From: Tubulanus polymorphus
Taxonomy: Eukaryota; Nemertea; Palaeonemertea; Tubulaniformes; Tubulanidae
Assembly: GCF_964204645.1 (NCBI RefSeq)
Contig: NC_134033.1
Span: 15,502,155-15,566,154, forward strand
Length of the DNA: 64,000 nucleotides
Direction of reading: 5' to 3'
Below are positions 1 through 12,110 of this stretch, in pieces. Every line of letters begins with the position of its first letter. The stretch's first letter is position 1. A program made the translations under genes and the position numbers. Below the pieces are notes generated by a model, which saw nothing but the letters and a program-made list of their open reading frames with translations, was not told the DNA's origin and searched no databases.

Positions 1-1230
1 ACTGTTAATCCAGTGTTATTTTATATACGTTTTACTACAATAAGGATGGGGTTAGTACCTAGCCGTTGTTCCTCAAAGTCAAACAACGTAACAGTTGTAG
101 AGAACCGTAACAACGACTGGTATTCGGACTAGGATGGGGTGTATGGTTTGAGAATAAGTTTAATGGGTCATCTGTAAAACTGATGCGCAAGAAAACAAAA
201 GTTTTGAATATTCGCGCGAGAAAACAAAAAATGGGCAAATGTAAGATTTTGATATAGAAAATATGCCGTATATGCGATTTCCAGGCATGGAAACAAAATC
301 CACACCTAACATAACATAACAAACGCCCCTTTTTAGAAAGTACCCATCTATCTTCGGGACAGGCAACCAGATGCAGACTATCGTATCACAAGGTGCTTTC
401 GATTCAAGCCGTACTAGTTTAATCGTTCATTTTTCGGAGGTTGAAAATAGACAAAACAACACAAAAGTCATGGAATTTGTTTTGTCAAATCGGATTTGAT
501 TTTCCTAATTATAATTTGCTAGTCACGTGTAATCTATTCAAATAAGATTTGCACAACAGGATGAATTTGACGACTTATTCAAAACGGCTGACAGGAAAAA
601 AACTGCCCCGGTTATTGAAATATTATTTCCTATGAATGAGTTTCAATTTGTCTAAGTTTTGACCAATCTATATATCAGTGTTTCGAAAAAATCACCTCCG
701 GATGATTTGATATCGCTGTGAATTTGATACCGTGTTAATTCAACAAGAAACGAAATTCTTATATGGACTTATCTAAATTTACATGATGATGTACGTTTAA
801 TCCAGTATCTAAATTAAAGAAAAAAAATTATTTTTTCTTAAATTATAGGAGTGTAAATAAAGCATGAAGTTTCTGGCAGAATTTCAGAGAATCCGTGCTC
901 GAAGTAATTAAAAAAGCCTAATATGTCTCCCCTCAATTGAATCAAGGACTATTTCTGTCTTGACGGCGGGATCTCCGTGATAACTGCATGAATGATGATT
1001 AATCGCGAGGTAGTTGGGTTTCCCCCCAATGACTCAAATAGACCACTTTCCTCGTGCATGGTGTTAGTTAGTTATCTCGGGGTACATGAACTGTCCGTGA
1101 CTAATAAACTAATTTCATTAGTAAATGTTTACGCGGTTTCTATGATATGAAGACCTGTGTTGGTGTGAATCTTTTACTGAAGTGCTATCGGTCGGTATAA
1201 TTTATAAATTATTTTAGAATTTAAGAAAAA
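1..1230. other. Intergenic DNA, no gene seen
   Basis: AT-rich single-copy-looking sequence. The reading frames are short, and none has exon-like codon use or flanking splice sites. I see no RNA gene, tandem repeat or terminal inverted repeat in it. Confidence 0.5.
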
Positions 1231-1516
1231 AAAACAGGCGGCGACTATAATAAACTACGGAAGTAGCTGTTGGGAATCAAGTAATTTACTTCATGGCCTT
1301 ATTAAAGTTCCTCCACTATATTGTTAAGCTGACTACTGGCGCGTATTCAACCCGGCGGTGGAACCTTTCTTAATGTAAAACCATTCAACAATTGAGACAC
1401 AATTGCGCCTTTTCAGAGTTGTTCATATCATTTATACGCGCCATTGAATACGTCACCGGCTGACCACGGTGTACACAAGCATACGCCATTCACCTCAGCT
1501 TACTCACACTGTGAAC

Positions 1517-1590
1517 ATGCTACCGTGGATTCTCCTCCTGGCGATTTTCGCTGCGCTCCCGCTCTTGCTCCTGTTCCTGCTTCCTGAGGA
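1517..1590 (+). other. Short signal-peptide-like reading frame, possible first exon
   Basis: An ATG at about 1517 opens a strongly hydrophobic stretch (MLPWILLLAIF, then an LPLLLLFLLPE run) that would act as a signal peptide or membrane anchor. The frame runs on to 1903 but loses any protein-like character, and the 3' part overlaps a degraded repeat. No clear GT donor follows the hydrophobic part. Two acceptor-like TTTTTCAG sites in tandem follow at about 1675 and 1700. It could be the first exon of the unidentified transcription unit further right, or chance. No family is recognised. Confidence 0.2.
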
Positions 1591-1734
1591 ACGACATCTT
1601 TATGTTTTATGTGTTACTGTTCGTCTCTGTGCTGTCCTGTACTGTTCCGTGTTCATTAATCCGTTCTATTTTTCAGGTTTTAACCCGTTTTATTTTTCAG
1701 GGCCGATTTCTCTGTCGAATTTCAACGTTTGCTG

Positions 1735-2520
1735 GAACAAAACTAATGTCCGAAAGCGTCAGCTCTCCTTCGCCGGTCACGTGTCGAGGATGTCAGACAA
1801 AGCGTCGGTCAGGAAATGGCTGCCCTCTACACGCCCTCATACGGAACACGAAAACCAGGATGACGAGGCCTCACTGCCCCCACCTATCTACAAAGTGTGC
1901 TGAGTGATGTCAATGACGGGCATATCCGTGGGATTGCGCGGGATACAAATGGAGCGGTTATACTGGATTGTCACGCTACTAGCATTCATTGTGTCCTTGT
2001 GACCGCCCGGATGAGGGATGATTCTACTGTCACGCTCTTTGTTTCTGGTATTCTGAGTCGGCTGAGGGATGATTCTACTGTCACGCTCTTTGATTTCTAG
2101 TTTGATTGCTAGTTTTCATTGTGTCCTTGTGACAACCCCGGTCAGTGGATGAAGTCTCTTGTCGGCTTGTGAGTGCTAGTTTCATTGTGTCCTTGTGACA
2201 ACCTCGGTCAGTGGATGAAGTCTCTTGTCACGCTTTTGAGTGCTAGTTGAGATCCTGAATCTCAACCCGGTCAAGCTGGTTGTACTGCGCTATTTGTGTT
2301 TCGTGCAATTTTACAGGTGTGTCAGTTACTGACGTCGCCCAGTACATCCTGCAGTTAGATGGGGAATGTGAGGCGTTGTCATTCTGGTTTTCGCGTTCTG
2401 TGTGAGGGCGTGTAGAGGGCAGTATATTCCTGGCTGGCTCTTTGTCTGGTGTTCTTGGCATGTGACCGGCGACGGAGAGCTGAAAAGCTTTCGGACATTA
2501 GTTTTGTTCCGTACCAGGTT
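1735..2520. repeat. Inverted repeat of a degraded retroelement 3' end (reverse transcriptase C-terminus-like)
   Basis: The block at about 1735-1860 reappears in reverse complement at about 2390-2520: both contain a stretch that reads ACTAATGTCCGAAAGC in the sense direction, and the CCCTCTACACGCCCTCA stretch occurs in both. Translated, it gives a GHVSRM-like motif and an ALYTPSH-like motif. These resemble the segment after the polymerase domain in LINE-type ORF2 proteins of many invertebrates. Both arms are broken by stops and frameshifts. The spacer (2000-2250) holds two short direct repeats sharing TCATTGTGTCCTTGTGAC. The LINE assignment is from memory of the motif and is tentative. Confidence 0.35.
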
Positions 2521-2551
2521 TTCATCGCTCTTCTCTTTTTTTTCATTTCAG

Positions 2552-2637
2552 GACGCCCAAGATGAAGAAGAAGATGCTGAAGGTGACTACAATGAAGAAG
2601 ATGCCGAAAAAAGAAACTGAACTCAGCAATATTGAAA
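2552..2637 (+). other. Candidate exon, open in two frames (acidic or basic peptide)
   Basis: It is preceded by a good acceptor (pyrimidine tract ending TTTCATTTCAG) and ends CAGCAATATTGAAA before GTTAAGTTGAT. This boundary is homologous to the donors of the module array at 8.4-11.3 kb. The following 85-nt intron ends in CTCATTTCAG at 2722. One frame gives an acidic peptide (DAQDEEEDAEGDYNEEDAEKR, then stop); another gives a Lys/Met-rich peptide open to the donor. It may belong to the same transcription unit as the array. No homologue is recognised. Confidence 0.3.
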
Positions 2638-2879
2638 GTTAAGTTGATACACATGTAAATTACGATGGGTGATACGGAAAGGATTGTGTAACTACAGAAT
2701 ATCGTTCTTTTACTCATTTCAGGTTAATCCGGAAAGGCCCATCTAAAATCTGCCCACCAGAAGTGCCCACAAAAGACTCCACCTTGAAGTACCACCAAAC
2801 ACCGAAAGACCTGCTGCAACCGAACTTGCAGTCTTCACCTCATCCTGCATGGCAACAGGAATGCATACAGACATAAAGC

Positions 2880-5590
2880 TAAGTTGATTTTTCATATCTG
2901 GGGTAGAATGCATAGGCACTGGTGAGGATAGAGACGCTGGTCAAGCTCACCATCTCCGCACTACTTTATTGAAGCTCTGTGGTCGGTAGTAAATTGAAAT
3001 ATAGCTAGGGCAATGATTGCTTGAATATTTACAATATTAGACGAAATGATTGAGTGAGGGCCCTTAAATATTCTTTAGTCTGATAATTAAAATGTAGATT
3101 GGTCAGTCATTGATTAAAAGATTTTGTAAGTATTTACAATTAAGGTAAATTCAATATCTTATGTGACATTTGAAATTTTTCGAATGTACCGTAGATATTT
3201 CAGGCCTCATATGACTATTGTTTAACTGACAATCAAGATATAGATAGAACAATTTACTAATTAACCAATCGCTTAGATATAAGCAATCATTCAATATCTT
3301 ATAATGTTTGATGAAAAATTCTTCTGCTGTACATATTTTAGGGCCCCATATACATTAAGGCTGGCTTTACTTGTAAAGATATATATCAATTAAACTTTAT
3401 CGTCAGTTAATAGATTTTTTTACAAATAATATATTGATACATATGTCATTTATATGTCATTTATAAACATTCAGGCACTTTGCAGTATATGTTATATGCT
3501 GCTTTACCCATTGCATTAATGAATTTCTGGGGGAAAGATGTATAAAATAGTGTCTAGGGCTCTATCAAGATCTGGTGTAATATATATGGGGAAAACTATG
3601 GACTGTGGGTCTTTTAGAAACTGTGATTAGGTCTCGGCACTTTGACAAATCTAGAATAAAACGAAGCTTCAATTGGTTCAAATCATTCCCGACAGCCATA
3701 CTCTGTGCCTTGTTTTGCGCTATGATTATTGTTTCACTGACTATTATCATATATAGCTAGGAAAAATTGCTCATTAACCAATGGCTTAGATCCACAATTA
3801 AGATGAATTCAATATTTCTATGATCAAAAAAATCTGTACGGTATGTAACACAGGTCCATAATATAAATGTTGTAAAACTGAAAGTTTAAATATAACTGAT
3901 ATATGTATGAGCACATCTGAATCAGTCTCATCGACTGATCAGTATTTACATCTCCAACTGCCGGGCTTACGGCGACTGGTCATGCTATTCAATATTGCCA
4001 AAATTTACCAAACCTAACTGATTCAAATGATAACTAAAAGCCATACTGTGTGTCAAGTGACGCATAATAGATATTGTTTAACTGACAATTAGAATATAGC
4101 AATAATGAATTACTTATTAACGTATTACTAAGATATCTATGATTAAGGTGAATTCAATATGTTATGTTAAATTATTTTTAATTCAGGTCTATGGACATTT
4201 AAAATGTAGCTGATACACGTGTTTCTGAGCATATTTATTTATCTGTATCTAGTGAACCTATTGTGTCTTCATACAGCTGTATTAGTTCTGATACATATTG
4301 CCAAAATCATTTCACGCAGATTTACTTCCGATCGAAGGGAGATAAAACAAATCTGTGCACAAATACATTCCTGGATTTGGAAGGGGGAATATTTCAATTT
4401 CACTGTGTATGTCAGATTGAGAGCCTTATTCTGACAGGATATCCTAAACTTAGGTCTTATTCCTCTTGCTAAAAGCTCTCTTTTACTAACCCTTCTCCTT
4501 CAAACTATATTCCAGCATCATGTCTTGCACCGCACCAGGGAGGTCCGGTCATAACAAGGTCTTTCGGTCCTTATACACAGTGTACTACAAAAGGGAAATA
4601 AAGATTATATAGCAATTTGACTAAGGAAATTTCTAATTTACCACTAATGTGCTTTTATCTTAAGTTCTGATGAATTCAAACTGTGATGAATTCACCACAA
4701 CTGAAATTCTACTCGTGTAGATTTTCAGGCTCCATGTTCAACTGACAAGTAGCTAGTGTGATTACTAATTAATGGATCACTTTAATATCTAGAAGATTAA
4801 TTGAAATTAATTAAATATAATGAATATAAGTGAAAATTATTCAAAAGATAGAGCAGTGGATGAGACGACTATATCGACTGTATCGTGCAATGTTGTCTGC
4901 GTCTAACTGGGCCACATGTGTGAGGGATCTGTTGAATCAGTTAGGTTTTGGGGAATTCTGGGTTCGTCAAACTAGATATCAAATGCTCTGATGCAAAATT
5001 AGCAGTTTGAAATAGTGATCAATCCAAATTTGGCCCCGTGTAAGATATTGCCAGAGAAAATTTTAATCATAGCTAGGAAATCATAGGGGTTGATATGACG
5101 ACTGTATAATTCAATATTGGTTGATTTCTAAAGAAAGCAGGGTGTGTTTTAACTCTGTCTCTTGTGCGAGGGATTTATTGAATCTTTAAGGCTTTGCAGA
5201 ATTCTGTATTTGTCAAGGTGTGGGAATGATTCAAGGTTTCTTAAATCTGTAGAACCATGTTGACCAGGATCAGTGTGCTCAACACTGGCAGCACACTATT
5301 CAGTTAGTTTTAGTATCATGACTACAAGATCATTGTATATATTAGGAGCAATTTTTAGAATTTACTCTACTGAAATGGATTAGAATACCATTCACTGGAT
5401 ACAGATGTCACCATCTATGGGTAGAAATTATCTCTTACAGTTTATTAATTGACGATGAAGTTAATTTGATAATACAAATATGGTTTAGCCAACAATCGAA
5501 ATGTATATAGAGCAATATTACCAGCAGGTTTACACTGTATGATGGGCCTGGGTTTCAATAAAAGCCTACTGGCATACTGGGTTGTTTAGC
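2880..5590. other. Non-coding DNA with old diverged duplications
   Basis: No supported gene. A motif of the form TAATcAACCAtTGCTTAGATATc...GAATTCAATAT recurs at about 3260, 3775, 4110, 5750 and 6725 in decayed form. This indicates an ancient series of duplications rather than unique sequence. Confidence 0.4.
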
Positions 5591-5623
5591 ACTCGAGAAA
5601 GAGACACATCAAGAATTAACGAA

Positions 5624-5935
5624 AAATAGAAGAGAAAAACAGTACAAAAACGATTTGATAAGATTTATTATGCATTGCTAAATTTGTTGTAACTCAGGTA
5701 TTCCTGAAGATGACTATAGATGCTTTAGTTGAATTGTTGTTAAACTGTAATAATCAACCATTGCTTAGATATTTAGAATATAGATGAATTACTATATGAG
5801 TTGGATTTCATAAATATCATTTAAGACTCTTATCAAAATCTACATAACGATCCACATTGCTGATCTTACATATGAATTGACATGATAATTATGATCAGTG
5901 ATATTCGAAAGGATTTTCTGCTCAAAAGGTTCTGC
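5624..5935. repeat. Direct repeat, left copy (partner at 6602-6918)
   Basis: It shares TTATGCATTGCTAAATTTGT and the following roughly 250 bases with 6602-6918 at high identity. The two copies flank the 116-bp repeat block, so the block probably arose inside, or was trapped by, a segmental duplication. Confidence 0.7.
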
Positions 5936-6118
5936 TCTTTTCTTCAGCTTGCCGTTTCAGACTGATTGGAAGATAGTTTGAATGAACCGGAATCGAATTT
6001 CCCAATTATGTACTTCGATTTCAGACATACTCGAGAAAAACTACAATAAAATTTAAAAAATTAGACAAATTTAAACGGTGAAAACGACAAAAAAATTAAA
6101 GTTAGACAAAATTCTCCC

Positions 6119-6570
6119 ACCTTGTAAACTTTCGGACTAGTTACATGAAAAAAAGACCAAATATTGTAAAATATAGTTATTTCCAAAATCTTGATGTTTT
6201 AAATTAGGCAGAAAAAAATAGATAAAATTATTCAACCTTGTAAACTTTCGGACTAGTTACATGAAAAAAAGACCAAATATTGTAGAATATAGTTATTTCT
6301 AAAATCTCGATGTTTTAAATTAGGCAGAAAAAAATAGATAAAATTATTCAACCTTGTAAACTTTCGGACTAGTTACATGAAAAAAAGACCAAATATTGTA
6401 AAATATAGTTATTTCCAAAATCTCAATGTATTAAATTAGGCAGAAAAAAAATCTAGATAAAATTATTCAACCTTGTAAACTTTCGGACTAGTTACATGAA
6501 AACAAGACCAAATATTGTAAAATATAGTTATTTCCAAAATCTCGATGTATTAAATTAGGCAGAAAAAAGT
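6119..6570. repeat. 116-119 bp tandem repeat, four copies
   Basis: The start motif CCTTGTAAACTTTCGGACTA recurs at 6120, 6236, 6352 and 6471. The second half of each unit (CCAAAATCTCGATG...GGCAGAAAAAA) is the same sequence as the 58-bp unit at 6970-8180. The long unit is therefore twice the short one, and the two arrays share ancestry. Confidence 0.85.
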
Positions 6571-6601
6571 TAACCCCAATCAGTCACTCAATTTCAAGAA
6601 G

Positions 6602-6918
6602 ATAGAAAAGAAAACAGTTCAAAAACGATTTGATTAGATTGATTATGCATTGCTAAATTTGTTGTAACTCTGGTATTCCTCAAGATGACTATAGATACTT
6701 TAATCGAATTGCTGTTAAACTATAATAATCAACCATTGCTTAGATATCTAGAATATAGATGAATAACAATATGAGTTGAATTTCATATAAATATCATTTG
6801 ATAATTGACTATTATCAAAATCTATATACCGGTGCACATTGCTGATCTTGTATGTGAATTGACACGTTCATAATGATCAGTGATATTCGAAAGGATTTTC
6901 TGCTCACAAGATTCTTCT
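6602..6918. repeat. Direct repeat, right copy (partner at 5624-5935)
   Basis: Near-identical to 5624-5935, starting with AACAGTTCAAAAACGATTTG and ending near TGATATTCGAAAGGATTTTC. It carries scattered single-base differences and a few small indels. Confidence 0.7.
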
Positions 6919-6969
6919 CTCTTTTTAGCTAAACTACTAATCAACTAGTTATAAAATGGACAAAATGAT

Positions 6970-8180
6970 CTTCAAGCTTGTAATATAGATATCCACAATC
7001 TCGATGTAATAAGATGGGCAGGAAAAATAAACCTTGTAATATAGATATCCAAAATCTAGATGTATTAAAATAGGCAGAAAAAAAATTAACCTTGTAATAT
7101 AGATATCCAAAATCTCGATGTAATAAAATAGACAGAAAATAAATTATCCTTGTAACATAGATATCCAAAATCTCGATGTAATAAAATAGGCAAGAAAAAG
7201 AATAAACCTTGTAATATAGATATCCAAAATCTAGATGTATTAAAATAGGCAGGAGAAAAATTAACCTTGTAATATAGATATCCAAAATCTCGATGTAATA
7301 AAATAGACAGAAAAAAAATTATCCTTGTAATATAGATATCCAAAATCTCGATGTAATAAAATAGGCAAGAAAAAGAATAAACCTTGTAATATAGATATCC
7401 AAAATCTAGATGTATTAAGATAGGCAGAAAAAAAGCTAACCTTGTAATATAGATATCCAAAATCTCGATGTAATGAAATAGGCAGAAAAAATAAACCTTG
7501 TAATATAGATATCCAAAATCTAGATGTATTAAAATAGGCAGAAAAAACAGTTAACCTTGTAATATAGATATCCAAAATCTCGATGTAATAAAATAGGCAG
7601 AAAAAAATAAACCTTGTAATATAGATATCCAAAATCTAGATGTATTAAAATAGGCAGAAAAAAAAGTTAACCTTGTAACATAGATATCCAAAATCTCGAT
7701 GTAATGAAATAGGCAGAAAAAATAAACCTTGTAATATAGATATCCAAAATCTAGATGTATTAAAATAGGCAGAAAAAAAGCTAACCTCGTAATATAGATA
7801 TCCAAAATCTCGATGTAATGAAATAGGCAGAAAAAATAAACCTTGTAATATAGATATCCAAAATCTAGATGTATTAAAATAGGCAGAAAAAAGCTAACCT
7901 TGTAATATAGATATCCAAAATCTCGATGTAATGAAATAGGCAGAAAAAATAAACCTTGTAATATAGATATCCAAAATCTAGATGTATTAAAATAGGCAGA
8001 AAAAACAGTTAACCTTGTAATATAGATATCCAAAATCTCGATGTAATAAAATAGGCAGAAAAAAATAAACCTTGTAATATAGATATCCAAAATCTAGATG
8101 TATTAAAATAGGCAGAAAAAAAAATTAACCTTGTAATATAGATATCCAAAATCTTGATGTATTAAAATAGGCAGTCAACT
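6970..8180. repeat. 58-bp minisatellite, about 20 copies in alternating subtypes
   Basis: The unit starts CCTTGTAATATAGATATCCA and ends in GGCAGAAAAAA, recurring every 57-60 bases. Two subtypes (ATCTAGATGTATTAAAATAG and ATCTCGATGTAATAAAATAG) mostly alternate, making a higher-order dimer of about 116 bp. The long open frames on the minus strand (DIYITR, FWISILQG repeats) are by-products of the periodicity. Confidence 0.9.
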
Positions 8181-8459
8181 TAATTGACCCCAATCAGTCG
8201 CTTGCCCGTTCAGACTGGTTGGAAGATCTTTGAATGAACCAGAACCGAATTTCCCGATTACGTACTTCGATTTTGAAAAGAAAAATTATGTAAACTCGAC
8301 CGCCGATCACACAACTATATATGTACTTCGATTTTCGATTTTGAAAAAAAACCGTCTGTTTCGTTCCCGGGGTGTGGCAAATTTGTAAGGGACACCAATT
8401 CAAATCAAACGAAATCTACCAATCAAAAATTGATAAAAACAGCCCGCTGAAGAATCAAA

Positions 8460-11300
8460 CCAGAAGATCGTCACTGATACTGAACCCAACAATCTTGAAA
8501 GGTAAGTTGATTTTTATGGAAATTATTATGATTAATTCTAAATGAAATATTACAAGATAACAGGATATCTTCTTTTAATCATTGCAGCTTAATTTCAACT
8601 ATAAGAAAAAACCGAGCTTGAGAACAACTACACGTCCAAAATCGACAAACTGGAAAAGCACACGGATGAGCCCACCTGCAATGTACACATAAACCAACCA
8701 ACTAATAAGATAATCGCCAATAATGAACCCAGCAATCATAAAAGGTAACTTGATATAGGCCTACGTGGAATTATTACGATTAATTCTAGATAAAATATTT
8801 TGTCATTACAGGATATCTTCTTTTAATCTTTGCAGCGAATACGCCAAAAGACCACAGAAGAGATGCTGCAGATTCAGCCGCCACTGAGACAGAAAAAGAT
8901 GATCTGATGACAGCCCTCAAAGACACCATAGCACTGAATTAAACTCACCGACCAACGACAAACAAGGTCGTAGCCGATACTGAACCCAGCAATCGTTGAA
9001 GGTAAGATGATTTTTATGGAAATTATTATGATTAATGTTATATGAAATATTGGGTGAATACAGGATATGTTCTTTGATTCATTTTAGTTAAATCACATCT
9101 ATAAGAAAAAGCTCAGCCTGAGAACCAACTAGTCATCTAGATTCTACTGATTATAACCGCCTATACTCCGCAATCTTGAAAGGCAAGTTGATTTACATGG
9201 AAATTATTATGATTAATGTTATATGAAATATTGTGTAAATACAGGATATGTTCTTTGATTCATTTCAGCTAAATCAAATCTATAAGAAAGCATTCTTATA
9301 GGAGGCATTTAATTATCAAAATCTATGCCTCGGTCCACATTGCTGATATGATATATATTCGGCGTCTTATTCTACAGTCATTAGTCTTAAACAGTGAGGA
9401 ACTAATGCTGCTACTACAATGAATTATTGGGGGCTAAAACTAATGTTTGAATCCACCGAGAACGACAAAGAAGAAGAGATGCTGCAGATTCAGCCACCAC
9501 CGAGACGGAGAAAGATGATCTGACGACAGCCCTCAGAGACACCATAGCATTGAATTAAACTCACTGACCAATGACGAACAAGGTCGTAGCTGATACTGAA
9601 CCCAGCAATCTTGAAAGGTAAGTTGATTTTTATGGAAATTATTATGATTAATTCTAAATGAAATATTTTGTCATTACAGGATATCTTCTTTTAATCATTG
9701 CAGCGAATACGCCAAAAGACGACAGAAAAGATGCTGCTGATTCAGCCGCCACTGCGACAGAAAAAGATGATCTGATGACAGCCCCAAAGACACCATAGCA
9801 TTGAATTAAACTCATCGACCAACGACAAACAAGATCATAGCCGATACTGAACCCAGCAATCATAAAAGGTAAGTTGATTTACATGGAAATTATTATGATT
9901 ATATGAAATATTGGGTGAATACAGGATATGTTCTTTTATTCATTTTAGCTAAATCACATCTATAAGAAAAAGCTCAGCCTGAGATCAACTAGTCATCTAG
10001 AATCTACTGATTAAAACCACCTAAACTCAGCGATCTTGAAAGGTAAGTTGATTTACATGGAAATTATTATGATTAATGTTATATGAAATATTGTGTAAAT
10101 ACAGGATATGTTCTTTGATTCATTTCAGCTAAATCAAATCTATAAGAAAGCATTCTTATAGGAGGCATTTAATTATCAAAATCTATGCCTCGGTTCACAT
10201 TGCTGATCTGATATATATTCGTTGTCTTATTCTACAGTCATTAGTCTCAAACAGTGAGGAACTAATGCTGCTACTACAATGAATTATTGGGGGCTAAAAC
10301 AATGTTCGAATACACCGAAAACGACAAAGAAGAGATGCTGCAGATTCAGCCACCACCGAGACAGAAAAAGATGATCTGACTGCAGCCCTCAAAAGTACCA
10401 TAGCATTGAATTAAACTCATTGACCAATGAGGAACAAGGTCGTAGCCGATACTGAACCCAGTAATCGTTAAAGGTAAGTTGATTTACATGGAAATTATAA
10501 TGATTAATTCTAAATGAAATATTGCGCAATAATAGGATATCTTCTTTTAATCATTGCAGCTAAATTTCAACTATAAGAAAAAACCCAGCTTCAGATAAAC
10601 TTCCCGTCCAAAATCTACCGACTGGAACGCACAAATGAGGCCAACTAGAATCGAACTCATTAACCAACAACTTCGATGATCCATGTCGATAACAAACCAA
10701 GCAATCATAAAAAGTAATTAGACATAAATGGAATTATTTCGATTAATTCTAAATGAAATATTAAGTCATTACAGGATATCTTCTTTTAATAATTGCAGCT
10801 GAATTTCAACTATCAGAAAAAAACGCAGCTTGAGATCAACTACTCGTCCAAAATCGACCAACTGGAACAGCACACATATGAGGCCAACTAGAATGGAAAT
10901 TACCAACCAATGAACTAATAAGACAATTGCCGATAACGAACCCAGCAATCATAAAAGGTAACTTGATAGCCATGGAATTATTATGATTAATTCTAAATGA
11001 ATTCTAAGTCAGCAACTAACTTATAACATCATCACCGTTAATGAACCTAGTAATCATAAGAGGTAACTTGATATATATAGAATTATTTCGATTGATTCTA
11101 AATGAAATATTTATGATTACAGGATATCTTCGTTTCTCATTTCAGCTAGATCCTATCTATATGAAACTGCCCTGCTTTAAATCAACTACTCACCAAATAT
11201 CTACAGATTACAGCCCACAGAACAATCGAAGCCATCTCAAGCGCATCAATGAACTCAGAACATTTTAACCGTTACTGAACCCAGCATTCTTTAAAGGTAA
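8460..11300 (+). repeat. Array of exon/mini-intron modules with repeated splice sites
   Basis: About twelve times a segment ending ACCCAGCAATC...AAAG is followed by GTAAGTTGAT or GTAACTTGAT. Then come about 60 conserved bases (ATGGAAATTATTATGATTAA), an ACAGGATAT(C/G)TTCTTT tract, and an acceptor (TCATTGCAG or CATTTCAG). Donors fall after 8501, 8744, 9001, 9182, 9617, 9868, 10042, 10473, 10957, 11062 and 11296; the one near 10712 is degenerate. Most introns are 80-91 nt. The one at 9183-9268 begins GC instead of GT. A three-module unit of about 860 bp is itself repeated (9002-9868 and 9869-10712). Exonic parts carry short frames such as DAADSATTETEKDDL, with a frameshift in one copy, so coding function is doubtful. 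The array could be a multi-exon non-coding RNA or a decayed repeat-exon gene. Confidence 0.7.
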
Positions 11301-11592
11301 GTTGACATCATGATATACATGAAATTACCGGTGTATAGAAATTTCAGGCCTCATATGCATATCATTTGAAATGGCTATCATCAAAATCTATTTATAGATC
11401 AACCTGGCTGATCTTTTATCTTTAAACTTTTATCTTCACTAGTCTTAAACAGTGGTGAACTAGTCCTACTACTGCAATTAATTATTGGGGTTTGAATCGG
11501 CAATTGACGTCAATGAATTTTACTTTGTGAAAAACACAGTGACTTGTAATCTAAAATGACATGTAAATTATGATAGATTTGTCTGTCAGATT

Positions 11593-12110
11593 TTTCACTT
11601 TTTTTCAGCCAACCTACTTCTCACAAATAATGGTCTGAAGAAGACACTCACAACTAGAAGAATACTGGTTGATCCATTTGCTGATGAAAACTGCAGAAGC
11701 CCAGATGTGAAGTTGAGGAGCCAGCAATGGATTAATCACTCAACGATGGATTCTTCTACAATCGGTGGTTGATTTCTCTAAAACATTTTATCAGGAGCAG
11801 CTGAATCTTATAAACACTGATTCAGCTACGGGATTATCTCATAAACATTGATTCAGGATAAAGTTAAACACTGTTTTAAAAGCAGCAAAGACAATAGTGT
11901 ATCTTATTAGGAGCAGCATAAACAATAATGTGTCTTATAAACACTTGAGATCCAGGAGCGGCAAAGACAATAGCGGACTTCTGTAGTAAAGTATTGTTTT
12001 TTGTTACTTAATTATCACCTTTTTCATACCAGTCTGATGGATAATATAGTGAGGAAACTATTTTATAATGTTTTATGCAATATGAGAGTCTAATAAATGC
12101 TAAGCTCCAT
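11593..12110 (+). other. Probable terminal exon of the array transcript
   Basis: A pyrimidine tract ending TTTTTTTCAG near 11608 is followed by sequence without strong coding frames, ending at an AATAAA. The AATAAA sits after about 480 bases, a normal terminal-exon length. The inner part has a threefold repeat around AGGAGC(A/G)GC...AAACA(C/T)TGATTCAG or ACAATAG. The exact start is uncertain. Confidence 0.3.
12092..12097 (+). terminator. Polyadenylation signal AATAAA
   Basis: A canonical hexamer within AGAGTCTAATAAATGC, downstream of the module array. The link to that transcript is inferred from order and strand only. Confidence 0.35.

Noticed and set aside
1469-1903. 144-codon frame as a complete gene
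   Set aside because: Only the first 25 codons look protein-like; the rest runs through a degraded repeat. Kept only as a weak signal-peptide note.
6941-8090. Four long minus-strand frames (DIYITR, FWISILQG repeats)
   Set aside because: They follow the 58-bp minisatellite period; the translation is just the repeat unit read in rotating frames, without start context, splice sites or coding bias.
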